Shown in pieces: positions 12,608 to 23,195 of a DNA stretch of 64,000 bases. The DNA is from Cristatella mucedo (lineage: Eukaryota > Bryozoa > Phylactolaemata > Cristatellidae): positions 4,548,501 through 4,612,500 of the forward strand of contig WPIO01000024.1 in NCBI GenBank assembly GCA_009760855.2, read 5' to 3'. The translations under genes and the position numbers were made by a program. Below the pieces are notes generated by a model, which was given only the letters and a program-made list of their open reading frames with translations, did no database searches and was not told the DNA's origin. Each line of letters begins with the position of its first letter. Position 1 is the stretch's first letter.

Positions 12608-13940
12608 TGTCACTTCTTCTCCCGTTTACTTTTGGATGATTGTGTACACGGCTCTTTGCAAGACCGAGCAGACAGTGAGTCCAAGCGGTTTTGAATGTTT
12701 CAGCTGAACACTGTCATTGCATTTGAGTTGCTAAGGTGTAACCTACCATCAAACTCTGCATACAAATACACTCGGAGCTTAGTATTCAACTCAAACTGTG
12801 AATTACCACTTTAATAGTGCCTCAAGCACCCCGAATCCACGCTGCTAAAGAGATGAAAGCCTAAAGCTGTCTGGGGATCGAACCTTAAGAAGTATTCAAG
12901 CAGTCACGAGCCCCGTTGGGAATGAAGCCAGCTGCCAAGCCTGGGGCTACATCGATTTGCTAGAGTGTTTCCTCTGACATAAAGGTCTGTCCTAGGTGGA
13001 ATGAGAAGTCATTATGCTAAAACAGATTAAAGGCAGCTTACCTTGAATGGGCTACAGGATCCACTAGATAGCAGATGCTGCTGCTTCATTATTAATGGAC
13101 AGGACTTGAAAAGCAGGCCACAGAAAAAATGACCAAGTTTAAACTAGTCATGCATGATCCCTGCCATCAAAGCCTGGCCACATGATCCCTGCCTTCAGAG
13201 CCTGTCTACATACTAACCCAGGAGGACACTGGCTTTTACTGGTTCTCCAATCGGCGATTTGCAATCGCCTACTGCTTTTTGCCATGAAACAATCGAAAAA
13301 TGAATGGCTCAGAATGAAAGTTCCTCCCACAGGATTATCAGCTAGGTCACTATTATATAATGCGCTCCCCCTGCGGTGATCCCTATTTTTTCAAGTAAAT
13401 CTATCTTCACTAGCTGTGATCACTGGCTGTGAGTCCATCGGCTACCTAATGCACAGGCTGGCGCCAGCTGGAGAACTTGGCGGCAGTCCACCTTTGTCCA
13501 ACAGATGGCAGCACAAGACTTTGAGCCACCGAGGCTGCAGCAGTGTCTGTGATAATGGTAGGTAAGAGCAGTAGCAGCAGCAGGCAGCAACAGCAGCCGC
13601 AGGCATAGGTAAATCCAGGCCAACTCTCTGCCTCATAGCTATGCAGCCTTCGTAGCCACTTGAGAAAACAATGCAGAGCCAAACACACAGCCCAGGTGGT
13701 GACACCTCTGAGCTCCTGTTTGCCTGTTGCTGCTGCATGGCCGCTGCAGCCACAGCCAGCTGAGGCTGAGACATCGATCCTGAGCTAAGCAGCACTCACG
13801 TCACTAGCACTACAGACGCTTTCACGTGGCCAGGCTGCAGTGGCAACGGCTGTCCTGCATCCTTGCTGGCTGGCCTGCCAGGAATAGCATCGGTCCTTCC
13901 CTCCTGCTGCCAGTAATGCATTGCTGAAATCAGCCCTCAC

Positions 13941-14142
13941 CTAGCGATTCCACCAGCTTGTACATAGCCGCGCCGACATGAAGGTCGCCTCTGACACGCA
14001 GGGTCTTGTCCACGCTCAGCTCTTCTATGTGCACACTCAGCAAGTAGGAGCCGGCATCGACAGCAGTGGTCGAGCTCGCACCGCCAGCTGCTGGTACTGG
14101 AGTTACTGAAGCAGCAGCAGTGGCAGCAGCAGCAGAAGCCAT
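13941..14142 (-). CDS. FERMT: Kindlin (fermitin) coding exon 1: start and F0 domain
   Basis: The minus strand opens with ATG at 14142 in a good context (GGTCATGG); an in-frame TGA lies about 11 codons upstream, so this is the first usable ATG of the frame. Residues 1-33 are low-complexity and Ala-rich (MASAAAATAAAS...). From residue 34 the sequence is SYLLSVHIEELSVDKTLRV, then GDLHVGAAMYKLVESL. This matches the beginning of the kindlin F0 domain (family pattern WELSVHVTDLNRDVTLRV..EVHIGGVMLKLVE). The exon ends CTAG|GTGAGG in phase 1, joining exon 2 in frame. Vertebrate kindlins have a much shorter lead before F0, so the Ala-rich extension is a lineage feature or a low-constraint N-terminus. 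Confidence 0.92.
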
Positions 14143-14300
14143 GACCGATCGATAGCCTGCGTTGCTCTCTCAGAAATCCGGCCACGGCATCGGTTGCCAA
14201 GCTCTTCGACTACGAGCTGGCTTCGTCAGAAAACCTTGATAAAGAGCCTGTTTCGCCTTCACGAAAGGCTACCCTACAAGCGTCAGCGATCAGAAATGGA
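14143..14300 (-). promoter_or_regulatory. Probable kindlin 5' UTR/promoter-proximal region
   Basis: This lies directly upstream of the kindlin start codon and is moderately GC-rich compared with sequence beyond 14300. No TATA box or initiator could be assigned, and an upstream non-coding exon cannot be ruled out. Called by position only. Confidence 0.3.
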
Positions 14301-14879
14301 CAGTGCAGTATGTGGGCTGTGATTGCCAACTGAATGTGACAAACATGGGGAGGCAGAGGGGTAGAGAATATCGGATGCATGATGGATGGTGGATATAAAA
14401 ATGGATGGATGATGATGTAGCATGATAAAAGCTCAGAACACTATTTGCCATCGAGCTAAACGTCGTGTCTGATCAGTCCGGTCAACATCATATTTAGCAT
14501 TCTGCTAGAACTTGCTAAAACCTCTAATTTTCTTTCCGATATCGATCGCATCCCTATAGAAATAGGCAAAGACCATGCCAACAAGATATGTTCATATGCA
14601 AGATTCAAGTTATATTCAACTTCTGCTGCTCGTACATAAGACTGTTCCCATGTACTGCCGGCATAGTTCATGCTAATAGTGCACTTGTGGTAGGAACAGT
14701 TAATATCTGCTCTTTTTATAGGGCATGTAAAGCCCCATGCCAAAAGACAGGCCAGCTTGCTCCTGCTTTTGAGCTGCCTGTGCATGCAGGCCCTGCTTAG
14801 GATTAGAATTACATTTCTGTGATCCAAAGTCGGCAAGTCAACAAGCACACACAATAAACTACTTCAAAGCGCACCCACT

Positions 14880-15150
14880 CATCACAGCATTTAGAGGGTC
14901 CCTGTGATTCATCACTTATGTGGTTATGCATGATGACAATGTGAGTGCTGCCACTGACCACACTTGCATGCTGACACTGTGCATGTCACCCATAACCATG
15001 TTAGTCTTGCTGTTTCTTGAGCATGCTACTACTAACCATTCAAGCATGCTTCCTTTGCAACAAATGTAAAGGGCCTAGACAGAAATTGAGTTCTCCGAGG
15101 GCACTTTGCAAAGTGTTTTACAATTATTATTATAATTATTAATATAGAAT
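14880..15150 (+). mobile_element. LINE 3' UTR with terminal stem-loop
   Basis: The unit shows GGGTCCCTGTGATTCATC, GTGCTGCCACTGACCACACT, TGCATGCTGACACTGTGCAT and GTCACCCATAACCATGTTA, the diagnostic 3' UTR blocks shared with copies ending at 18572, 24825, 40666 and 45475. It ends AAATGTAAAGGGCCTAGACA, GAAATTGAGTTCTCCGAGGG and CACTTTG, followed by an ATTATT-rich tail. Confidence 0.8.
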
Positions 15151-15516
15151 ATCAGAGTGGTGCCAAGATTCCTCGTAAGGTAGGAATCTACTAAAATCAA
15201 AGTTATGCATGTTTACTACCTTTACTAGGCACCCATGAAGCTGCTATCGACCATATCTCGCCCCAACCAGGAACTGCAGTAATATTGTCTACTCTCACCA
15301 GTATTGATTAAGCAGCTGATGCAAAGGCACATCAGTCACTTCATTGATCGGGAGGAGCACTTAGCCCGAACATAAAATATAAGGGGGGAAATGGAGTAGC
15401 AACTGAATGAGTGATAGTGCCAGGACAAGCTGGGACGAAGGAGGCGATATAGAGTGCAAGCCAGCAAGCAGATAGGCACACAGAGAGGAGAGAGAGAGGA
15501 GAGAGAGAGAATGAGT

Positions 15517-15550
<34 letters not shown>

Positions 15551-16300
15551 ATGAGTAGAGAGAGAGAGAGAGAGAGAGCAAAAAAGAAGAGAGAGAGCAG
15601 AAATCACAGGTGGGAGTAAATAGCTTAGAGGACCGTGATCAGAGAGAGGAGCCCTGTGAGAACTAAATATGAACCCAGGATATAGAAGTATACAGGAATT
15701 GAAACATGCCTTTACTACGACAAGCACATGAAGGTTGTTCTCATGGGCAGGTGTAAATTCTGTGAGGAACATGTGCAGCCTAGCTGCATTTCAAACAACT
15801 CAAGTCTGTGGTTGTTGTGAAATCAGTCAGTAGTTAGTTTTAGGCTTAGAGATAAAAAAAACTGAAGGCTTTCTCTTCAAAGGATTTATGGTATAACTAA
15901 ACGACTTATGCTGGAAAACCCAGTACTTTGATACTGAACCTTGAACACGGGCAGGCCTGAGCATGAGAACTCGGTGAATTTAAATTGAGTGAGCAAACTT
16001 TAAAGTCACTACCACACCTGATGGGGAGATGCGGTCGGTGGCTTCGAATTACTGCAATATGGTAGCAGCAACATTCACTAGCCACAAGCCTAGCAGCATA
16101 TTTATGCACCAACTTCATGCTTCTCATTGTTATTGTATGTATATCACTGAAAGTAGTTAATTGCATAGGTCAATATGGATGCCACTTATGCATGACCCAG
16201 CTCGGTGGCTAACTGAGCAGCCATTCATTTTATTTTGCTGAGCCACTGAAATGAACACACGTTGCGATAGTGGCTGGCGTTTACACTACATATATGTACA
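15151..16300. other. No gene; contains GA microsatellites
   Basis: A GA-rich tract with duplicated AGAATGAGTAGAGAGAGAG units occupies 15482-15594. Around 15900-16170 the minus strand weakly resembles the LINE 'LVHKYAARLV' region (MKLVHKYAARLVASE), a probable LINE scrap. No exon seen. Confidence 0.5.
15482..15594. repeat. (GA)n imperfect microsatellite with internal duplication
   Basis: Tracts of GAGAGA interrupted by AATGAGTAGAG, the interrupted block present twice (15508-15535 and 15549-15577). Confidence 0.9.
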
Positions 16301-16322
16301 CATATGGCATGCATTCGTGCAC

Positions 16323-16325
<3 letters not shown>

Positions 16326-16359
<34 letters not shown>
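16326..16359. repeat. (GA)n microsatellite
   Basis: Uninterrupted GA dinucleotide run of about 17 units. Confidence 0.95.
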
Positions 16360-16364
<5 letters not shown>

Positions 16365-16499
16365 TAGGCAGAAACAGACGAGAGAGATGGTGACAGAGTG
16401 TGCCTGTGTATCCTTCGAAAAAGTCTCAGTCTACCCATTACGATAACTACTACCGGTTCTGGCATATTGCTTTTAACTCTGCACATAGATGACAAGACC

Positions 16500-16645
16500 T
16501 TCCATGTATAGCCACTATGTTTTTTTGCGTAGCCGAGAGAATAAAAGTTGTACCTTGACAAGCAAGATGAGCCCGCACACTCAAGCCTAGGAACTTGGTC
16601 GTTAGAGGTCAGCACCTTACCCCTGAGAAACCAGGGTGTTGAATA
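16500..16645 (-). mobile_element. Possible old SINE, minus strand
   Basis: On the minus strand the sequence begins CCTGGTTTCTCAGGGGTAAG, GTGCTGACCTCTAACGACC, like the head of the minus-strand SINE near 21035 (GGCCCAGGGGTAAGGTGCTA). It lacks a clear B box and a recognisable tail. An eroded copy or chance similarity. Confidence 0.3.
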
Positions 16646-16971
16646 TACATACTATTTAAATTTCATGCTTGAGCTCTTGCATAAGTTACAAGATTATTGT
16701 TAGGGCATGTAATTTAATGACAGACTGTGAATCCACGGTTTTTGATAAACTCAAATTCGCATGGACATTGAGTGCATCGAACTCTTAAAAAGTCTTTAGG
16801 GAAATATTCCCCAACTTAGTAGCACTGTAGTCGACTAAACAAGTATTCTAAAGTTTCAGCAGTGACTGCCTAAAACCTCATACCACCTCAGCCTGTTTCT
16901 GCTCAGTGAGGTTTAGCTCATGTGAGCGACTCACGAATTTAAAATCCAAAGGCTGCTTTAACGAAATCCGT

Positions 16972-17160
16972 CTCGGGGTGCTGTAGAGGTGACCTTATAG
17001 GTAAGGCGGTTGCTTTCACGACCTCGGTCCCGTGGTCGTGGGTTCGATTCCTGCGGTGGGCGATCCTTTATCGCCACTGCAAGCGGTGGGGATAGCCGTA
17101 AAGGCTCTTCTGTCGCTATGCAAAAACAGGCTGCTTAATCAGCTAGGATTTTTTTTATAG
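16972..17160 (+). mobile_element. SINE-B copy (tRNA-derived)
   Basis: The head has an A-box-like stretch (TAGAGGTGACCTTATAGGTA) and an excellent B box (GTGGGTTCGATTCCTGC, 17038-17054). It continues GGTGGGCGATCCTTTATCGCC, then TGCAAGCGGTGGGGATAGCC, AAAGGCTCTTCTGTCGCTAT, and ends in AAAACAGGCTGCTTAATCAG and a T-rich run. It lacks the SINE-A stem-loop tail. Two further copies lie at 45555 and 46309. This is not a working tRNA gene because the acceptor and anticodon stems do not pair. Confidence 0.75.
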
Positions 17161-17551
17161 GTACGCTGAACCTGGCGCCAAAGCCAGCCAGGTGAAGCTG
17201 AAGCTCTCTTTTGGTGGTTATCCTCGAGCTACAGCACTTGTGTCGATACAATTAAGCTTTATCGGACTAAAATGCTAAGAAATTGGGAGCTTGTCAGTCC
17301 TAAGAAACGCACATGTCAAATTTGCAAACTCAGTAGCAAGTACACATTTTTTGTAATTTTAAACCTGCACAGTGCACTAAAAGCGAGTAAAAGCCCTTCT
17401 ATATTGACTGCAGTGGTAAAGGTTTACTGGAGGTGGCTGGAGATGCAGTTCCCAACTGCAGCTTGGTTGGACCAATAGATTACTTGCATGGGTGAAACAA
17501 GACTATTAGAAAAGAAGTGCAACGTGCATCAGCCGGTATGCATGCACCTGG

Positions 17552-17554
<3 letters not shown>

Positions 17555-17594
<40 letters not shown>
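17555..17594. repeat. (TG)20 microsatellite
   Basis: Uninterrupted TG run. Confidence 0.98.
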
Positions 17595-17596
<2 letters not shown>

Positions 17597-18019
17597 TACA
17601 TGTGCGAATGCCTCTGTGGTTTGTACATACATGTACATTTGTGAGTGTACATCTGCTGCAAGTTTGAGCTTTTCTTTTTGTCTCGCAAGCAAAAATTATA
17701 ACGATTTGGATGGCTTCGTTCGAACAGCAATGGGATCTCCAGAAAAGCCTTGGCTTAACTTGATTGGATAACTTTTGGTTAGGCAGACAGAGTGTGGAAG
17801 TAAGTCTTTTTAGGCGATCACTGGACGACTTGTTGAGTAGCTGAGGGAGTCAATTCCCAGCCGGTCATGCCTAAAATTGTCAGATGCACTACTGCAGCAC
17901 TATATCAGGGCCATTATTGAAACACTTGAAAGCCGAAGGGGCATTGGGGAACACGTGGGAGCTCAGCATGCATCAGTCTTAGCACCACATACACAGCAGC
18001 AGCAATTGCTGATGCAGCA

Positions 18020-18572
18020 GCCGAGGCACTTGGCGGTAATCTTCAAGGTATTGTTTCTCACTCTTAGGTCCCCTGTTCTTTGGCACCAGCCTACCTATCA
18101 GATCTACGCCCCCATCAGGCTATGCACTGTGCCTTGCACTTTTCGGAATCTAATCGTTCAATCATACCTCGTATAAACCTAAAATTACTCTGGAGACCGT
18201 GCCTTTAGTCGGTATGCTCCCAAAGTCTGGAACTCACTCCCGACTTTCGCCACGAAACCTCCTGACTTGAACATATTCAAAAATAACTGAAAAACACATG
18301 TATTTATCACGGCATTAAGTGGATACGCATGATTCGACCTTTGTTTGTTTTTGCTTGCTGACTCTGTGCACGCTGCCACTAACTACACTTGCATGCTGAC
18401 TCTGTGCATGTCACCCCTAACCGTGTTATTCTTTTTGTTTATTGAGCATGCGACCACTAACTATTCGATCGTACTTCCTTTGTAGCAAATGTAAAGAGCC
18501 TAGAAAGAGATTGAGTTCCCTGAGGGCTTTATATCAAATGTATTGTTATTATCATTATCATTATTGTAGTCT
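18020..18572 (+). mobile_element. LINE 3' end with stem-loop tail
   Basis: Starts in the post-RT coding region (equivalent to 'FKVLSLTFRSLHSMAPAYLSDL..', with CTCTTAGGTCCCCTGTTCTTTGG) and includes the 'GDRAFSRYAPKVWNSLPTF' coding block. The 3' UTR blocks TGCATGCTGACTCTGTGCATG and GTCACCCCTAACCGTGTTA follow, then AAATGTAAAGAGCCTAGAAA, GAGATTGAGTTCCCTGAGGG and a TTATTATCATTATC tail. Frameshifted. Confidence 0.8.
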
Positions 18573-18579
18573 AAACAAT

Positions 18580-20870
18580 TTATGGTAGGGCTGACAAGAT
18601 GCCTGTGGCACCGGTAGCCCCCCTGTCAGACAGAGTCTTTAGGTGGCGCTGCAACGCCCCACAGGCACGCAAAACGTGTTTGCATCAGAAACAACAACAG
18701 ATACATTGCATGTATGCCCATTGTGTTCACAAATTTAACTGATGCAATGCATATCTTGACATGAAACTGCTCTAGATTTTGGTTAAATGCCTTAAGGTCT
18801 CTTGTTGCATACATATTTGTAAAGCAGGGGTAAGCTGACTAAACAGCATATAGCAACAGTGTAACCTTAATAGCTATCCCTACCACTTGCCACGTGCAAC
18901 ATAGAGTTCCATGATTCGGGTCTCGAACCCATGACATGGGTCATCAAGGAAGAGATCTCTAAACTAGGCTAAGAGCTAGGAAAAGTCTGCACAACACCGT
19001 TATTCCTCCAACGTCCAGAGAAGGTACACTAAGATAATACGGCCAATGTCCAGTGCTGACGAAATTGTCGTAGGACCGATGTCAATGGGTCAGCCCTGCC
19101 GAGACAGGCAGCTGCTAAAAAGTCTGACCGCATATCGCATAATTAACCTGATCAGACCTATTCTATGGAGCAGAAACTACAGGCGATAAGTCTGAGAAGC
19201 TTGAAAGACTTTCACTATCCAAATGTCGCCTGTGCATAGCACTTCCGTGGTCTAGGGAAGTATGTTACTTTCCAACAGCTGTCAAAAGAAAAAGCTGCAG
19301 CAGAATGGCTCCAAAGGTACAGGTTTACACCTGCCTGTTAAGCTGCCGGCACAAGCCGAGAACCTCTGGCTACACGCAGAGGGACATGTTTGATTAATGT
19401 CGGGTTCTGTTGCACTTGGCACCCTTTCTGACAGCTGCTGCCTGTGTGGGGGGCCAAATTGAGATCAGCCGAGGAAGGGCTGACTCATTCACAGCAAGGG
19501 CACCTATTCGGTGTCCTCAAACTGGCTCAAGCATCCGGTCACTGCCCACAGCTATCGAGCTGCACCTGGACTCTAGAGACTGCAGTGTGCATGCAGGCAT
19601 GCCAATCACCTCGTGCTAGCCAATGCAGAGCAGGGGGTGTGTGGCAGGGCATATGAACTTGCAGCTACTGTAGCCCACCTAATCTGCTTGCAGCCCTAGT
19701 AGTCGACGATGGGTGGCAGGGCCGAGACCTGCCGATGAGCCAGCAGGCTTGTACCAGTGGTCATGCACGACCGGTCGATAAACTACATTGTAACAAATGC
19801 TCTTGGGCCTTTGTCCCTCACCTGACGAAGCTGCCAAGACACGGGAGATGCCATAGCTGAGCATAGCTGCTAGTATTAGCTCGTGTAGCACTAGTTGATG
19901 TGCATTTGGCGTTTGGCCAGCAGGCAACCTACTCACTTGCGAATAAAGTCACATGCTTCGGTGGCTGTTTCAAAGGACTACTGAAGGGAGTACGCAGCAA
20001 AAAAGAAGTAGAAGCATCAGCATGATTTTAAGAAATCGTTGGGCTGCACCTTCATCCTACAGCTGACAGATTATAAGACAGCCTTTTCAACCGAATACTA
20101 AGAATGGGATACTCATTGCTAAAGTAGTGTCAGGTGCTCAAGAGTGAAATCTGCAAAGAAAGTGCAAAGTCGTACTCACCACATACATTGATTTTGTGTA
20201 AGCATCCACTGTTTGTGGTGAACACATCTAAGTTACAAAGTAAATGCCTCACCTGTGGCTTGATCTTCAAGATATGCAATGTAACTACTGTCTACTCATC
20301 GTGCTCATCAAGGACAGGTTCTGCTTCTTACGCAGAGAACTGTTGATAAAATGCTGTGCCTGAACCAGCTGTATGCTCAGCAAAAACATCTAAGTGTCGC
20401 TGAAGAGAGCTCGCATTGTTAGTGGTGGCTGCAGTGCTTTGCTCAACTGATTTGTATAAAGATTAATGTAATTGAACACAATTAGAATGATACCACATTC
20501 TCCATAAACATTTTCATTGGGGTTGAACGTGAGGCTTGAATCTGCTAGATTGACTCACGGTCTTTGGTGCTGATACGGCCCCTCTGACAAACAGTTACCT
20601 TATGACAGTGCAATCTACGTGGGGGCTTGAGGTTTTTAAAAAACAGCTAATTTCCGGGAACGCGATCCCTATAAGAAAACGACAGCAAAGTGCACAACTG
20701 CCGATCGAATTTCACACCTGAGATCTAAAAAATTGAGCTCAGCCTTTAGCAGTTAGGTTTGGATACAGCAAAGAGCATGATATGCCAATTTTGAGGCAAA
20801 TCTACTAAGTGAAATACTTTCACTTAAAGCATTCAGTAATAGCACAGAGATGAATCTCATTATATTAAAA
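18580..20870. other. No recognised gene
   Basis: No exon with both a domain match and splice borders. At 18905-18950 the minus strand has a B-box-like GGGTTCGAGACCC, possibly an old tRNA-related repeat. A more GC-rich block at 19300-19640 has short open frames without recognisable domains. Confidence 0.4.
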
Positions 20871-20874
20871 TACA

Positions 20875-21035
20875 ATTCCATTCATTTGTGTAGAACCCTA
20901 AGATTACTGGATCTCTTCATTCCTTGTGCTTCACATATACCTCAAGGCTTGAACCATGGACCTTGATCTTAAATGATAAGACAATTGACCTCGGTTGCTA
21001 AAGGCTAGCACCTTACCCCTGGGCCAAAAGATGCC
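20875..21035 (-). mobile_element. Old SINE, minus strand
   Basis: Read on the minus strand: a head GGCCCAGGGGTAAGGTGCTA, a B-box-like CCATGGTTCAAGCC, GAGGTATATGTGAAGCACA, and a tail ending GGGTTCTACACAAATGAATG and TTGTATTTT. The order and the 3' portion resemble SINE-A, with considerable divergence. Confidence 0.5.
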
Positions 21036-21044
21036 TTATTTAGC

Positions 21045-21890
21045 ATTACTGACGATACAACCAACTTACTAATTACAGAAAAAGCAAGTGCGACTCGGTT
21101 AATAGAAAACGTAATGCTCAAAGTCGGCTCTGCCAGATTATCTCCTGTTGCAACGGCACAAAATCTAGGTGTCTAGTTCAAAAGGAACCTTTCACTAGAC
21201 GACCACATCGACTCATACAGATAAGTCTCCCTACTTTTACCAAGGTAACATTGCTAACACTATGGCCTGCTTAAGAAGATATACTACATCCGAATTGGGT
21301 TAAGCATGTTTCTACAACCTGTCTCGATTTCAGCAATCCACTGCTTGATGGTCTACCGGCCTGTACAATCAAATGCTTTCAGTGGATGGAAAACTGCAGC
21401 CTGGATTGTCTGTAGTGGTCCTCGAAGTTACCACATCACGAAACGTCTTTCCGATACGTGCTGGCTTCTATTTAGCTATTTCACTATCGACTTCAAGCTT
21501 CTGCAACTCATGCTTAAGTCTATCCTTTTTCTGACTCCAGAGTACCTATCAGAGTTAATTCACCACCAGGCTAGGTATCGTACCACCTCCTTTTCTGACT
21601 TAAATCGTTAAGCTATATTAAGCTACGAATCCGAAACCCTATGGAGACCGTGCCTTTAGTTCGTATGCTCCCAAAGCCTGGAACTCACTTCCGACTTGTT
21701 TCATGACATCTCCTGACTTGACATCTAAAAAGGAGCTAAACACACACGTGTCTTTGCAGTGTTTGGTGGGCTCTTGCATCTTTTCCTCCATGTACTGTAT
21801 GTGCTGACACCGTGCTTGCTACGGCTAACCATATTTGCTTGTTTGCATTATGCATACCACCTACTTGTTGACATCGTGCTTATCCTTCCT
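21045..21890 (+). mobile_element. Degraded LINE, post-RT region and 3' UTR
   Basis: Opens at 'DDTTNLLITEKASATRLIENV' (equivalent to the NDDKTNLLVMG block), then AAATCTAGGTGTCTAGTTC, TTTCACTAGACGACCACATC and the 'LHQARYRTTSFSDLNR' block. It passes into the coding end 'GDRAFSSYAPKAWNSLP' and a decayed 3' UTR. Many stops. Confidence 0.7.
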
Positions 21891-22140
21891 TAACAGAAGC
21901 AGATATTGACACAAACTTCGGACAAAAACACAACAAAGAAAGGAACATTGGTGGCACAAACGAGTGTGGGGGGAGGTAATCCATTTAGTCATATACATAA
22001 GTAATGACAGTGACTTTCAAGTTAAGGGAGAAGGCAAAAATCATGCACGACGTCCTCTGATCTTGGTCATCTCAAGTGACAAATTGGTTCGTGGGTTTCG
22101 GTCAACTATGTAGAGTCAGACAAAGATGTAACCGAAATCG

Positions 22141-22285
22141 CCGAGCTGGTTTGGTCCAGTAGCTAAGGTGCTCCCACCTACCAAGGCCTGGTTGATGTCG
22201 TGGGCTCAAGCCCTGAGGCATATGTGAAGCGCCTGAATAGAGATTAAGTTCTCTTGGGGCGCTATAGAAATGAATTAGTTATTTA
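22141..22285 (+). mobile_element. SINE-A copy
   Basis: Head CCGAGCTGGTTTGGTCCAGT, B box GTCGTGGGCTCAAGCCC, tail GAAGCGCCTGAATAGAGATT, then AAGTTCTCTTGGGGCGCTAT, AGAAATGAATTA and ATTTATTTATT. Confidence 0.88.
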
Positions 22286-22289
22286 TTTA

Positions 22290-23195
22290 TTGCAATCATA
22301 GAAACCCGAAGCATCTTTCTGGGCTAGTAGTTTTGCTTTCCTTCATTAAGATGTTCAAATTTGACCTCCATTGGTGCTAGAAATTTATCTTAAATAGTTG
22401 AAGTCTAACAGTTTACTTCAGAAGCCTGCCTCCACAGAAAATTGTGTTTGATCAATAGCTATTATTTATGGGTACTTGCAGCACTGGCCGGCTTTAGATT
22501 TTATTAGCTCCACGATCCTCTCTAGACTGGAAAAAATCAACTCGGTCTTTGCAGTGCTGACAAATAAGCCCTCAAGCCATGACAGTCAGTGCTGAATACT
22601 CTAGCTAGGTAATTCTATAAATACAGATACGGTTGCTATGAATTGGTCCCAAAATGATCAACAGATACATGTGACACGCTTACTTTTCTTACTTTGAATT
22701 GCACTGTCACTCGCGGCAGGGCTAGGCAAGCAGAGCAGGTGTCCTGAAAATGTGCCCATCCAACAGCTTGCCAGAAGCACCTCCGAGACCAGAGCCGGCC
22801 GGCACTAGCATTAACCCTGCACTTTCGTCGTTGGTTTGGCTTAACTTAATAATTCGAATAACACCTTTAATGAAAAAGAGCTGACTTGATGGCTATGTGC
22901 TCATTGACTGCCCAGGCGAATATGTATTCCCACTCTTACACACGGCTGTGTGGATGCACTACTTTAGACAATGGTTATCTATCCTAACCAAGGCCAAGTC
23001 CAGTTTCTATAAAATATAGTCGAATGCGGAAAGAAAATACAAATTTCGATGTTAAAAATAAATCTTGGAGTGCCCAGGTCACTTCCTTACCTACAGATCC
23101 TTGTGCTGATCTAGAAGACAGCCTCTTTAGCCTCTTTATAATACATATTGGTAAGATCAAAGAGCCCATCCCGGTTTAAGATCCAGACTGAATTA
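22290..23195. other. No recognised feature
   Basis: No exon, repeat head or tail recognised. The end (from about 22975) shares 'CTAACCAAGGCCAAGTCCAG' with 37175-37195, so the LINE at 23200 may start slightly earlier than drawn. Confidence 0.4.

Larger units (their letters stand above)
9923..13940 (-). other. Kindlin intron 1
   Basis: A 4.0-kb intron inferred from the phase-1 donor at 13940 and the phase-1 acceptor at 9923. It holds a SINE-A copy (10141-10282), a (CA)n tract near 12590, and otherwise unremarkable sequence. At 13442-13795 the minus strand is open with a Gln/Ala-rich start (SQPQLAVAAAAMQQQQ), but CAG-rich sequence can do this by chance; I do not call it an exon. Confidence 0.8.

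Noticed and set aside
13442-13795. Gln/Ala-rich open frame in kindlin intron 1
   Set aside because: Lies inside the intron implied by phase-matched kindlin exons 1 and 2; CAG/GCA-rich low complexity explains the open frame.
16972-17060. tRNA gene
   Set aside because: A and B boxes are present, but the cloverleaf stems do not pair and the unit continues into a shared 3' body, so it is a SINE head.
19300-19640. Open frames in a GC-richer block
   Set aside because: No recognised domain, no splice borders, both strands open.
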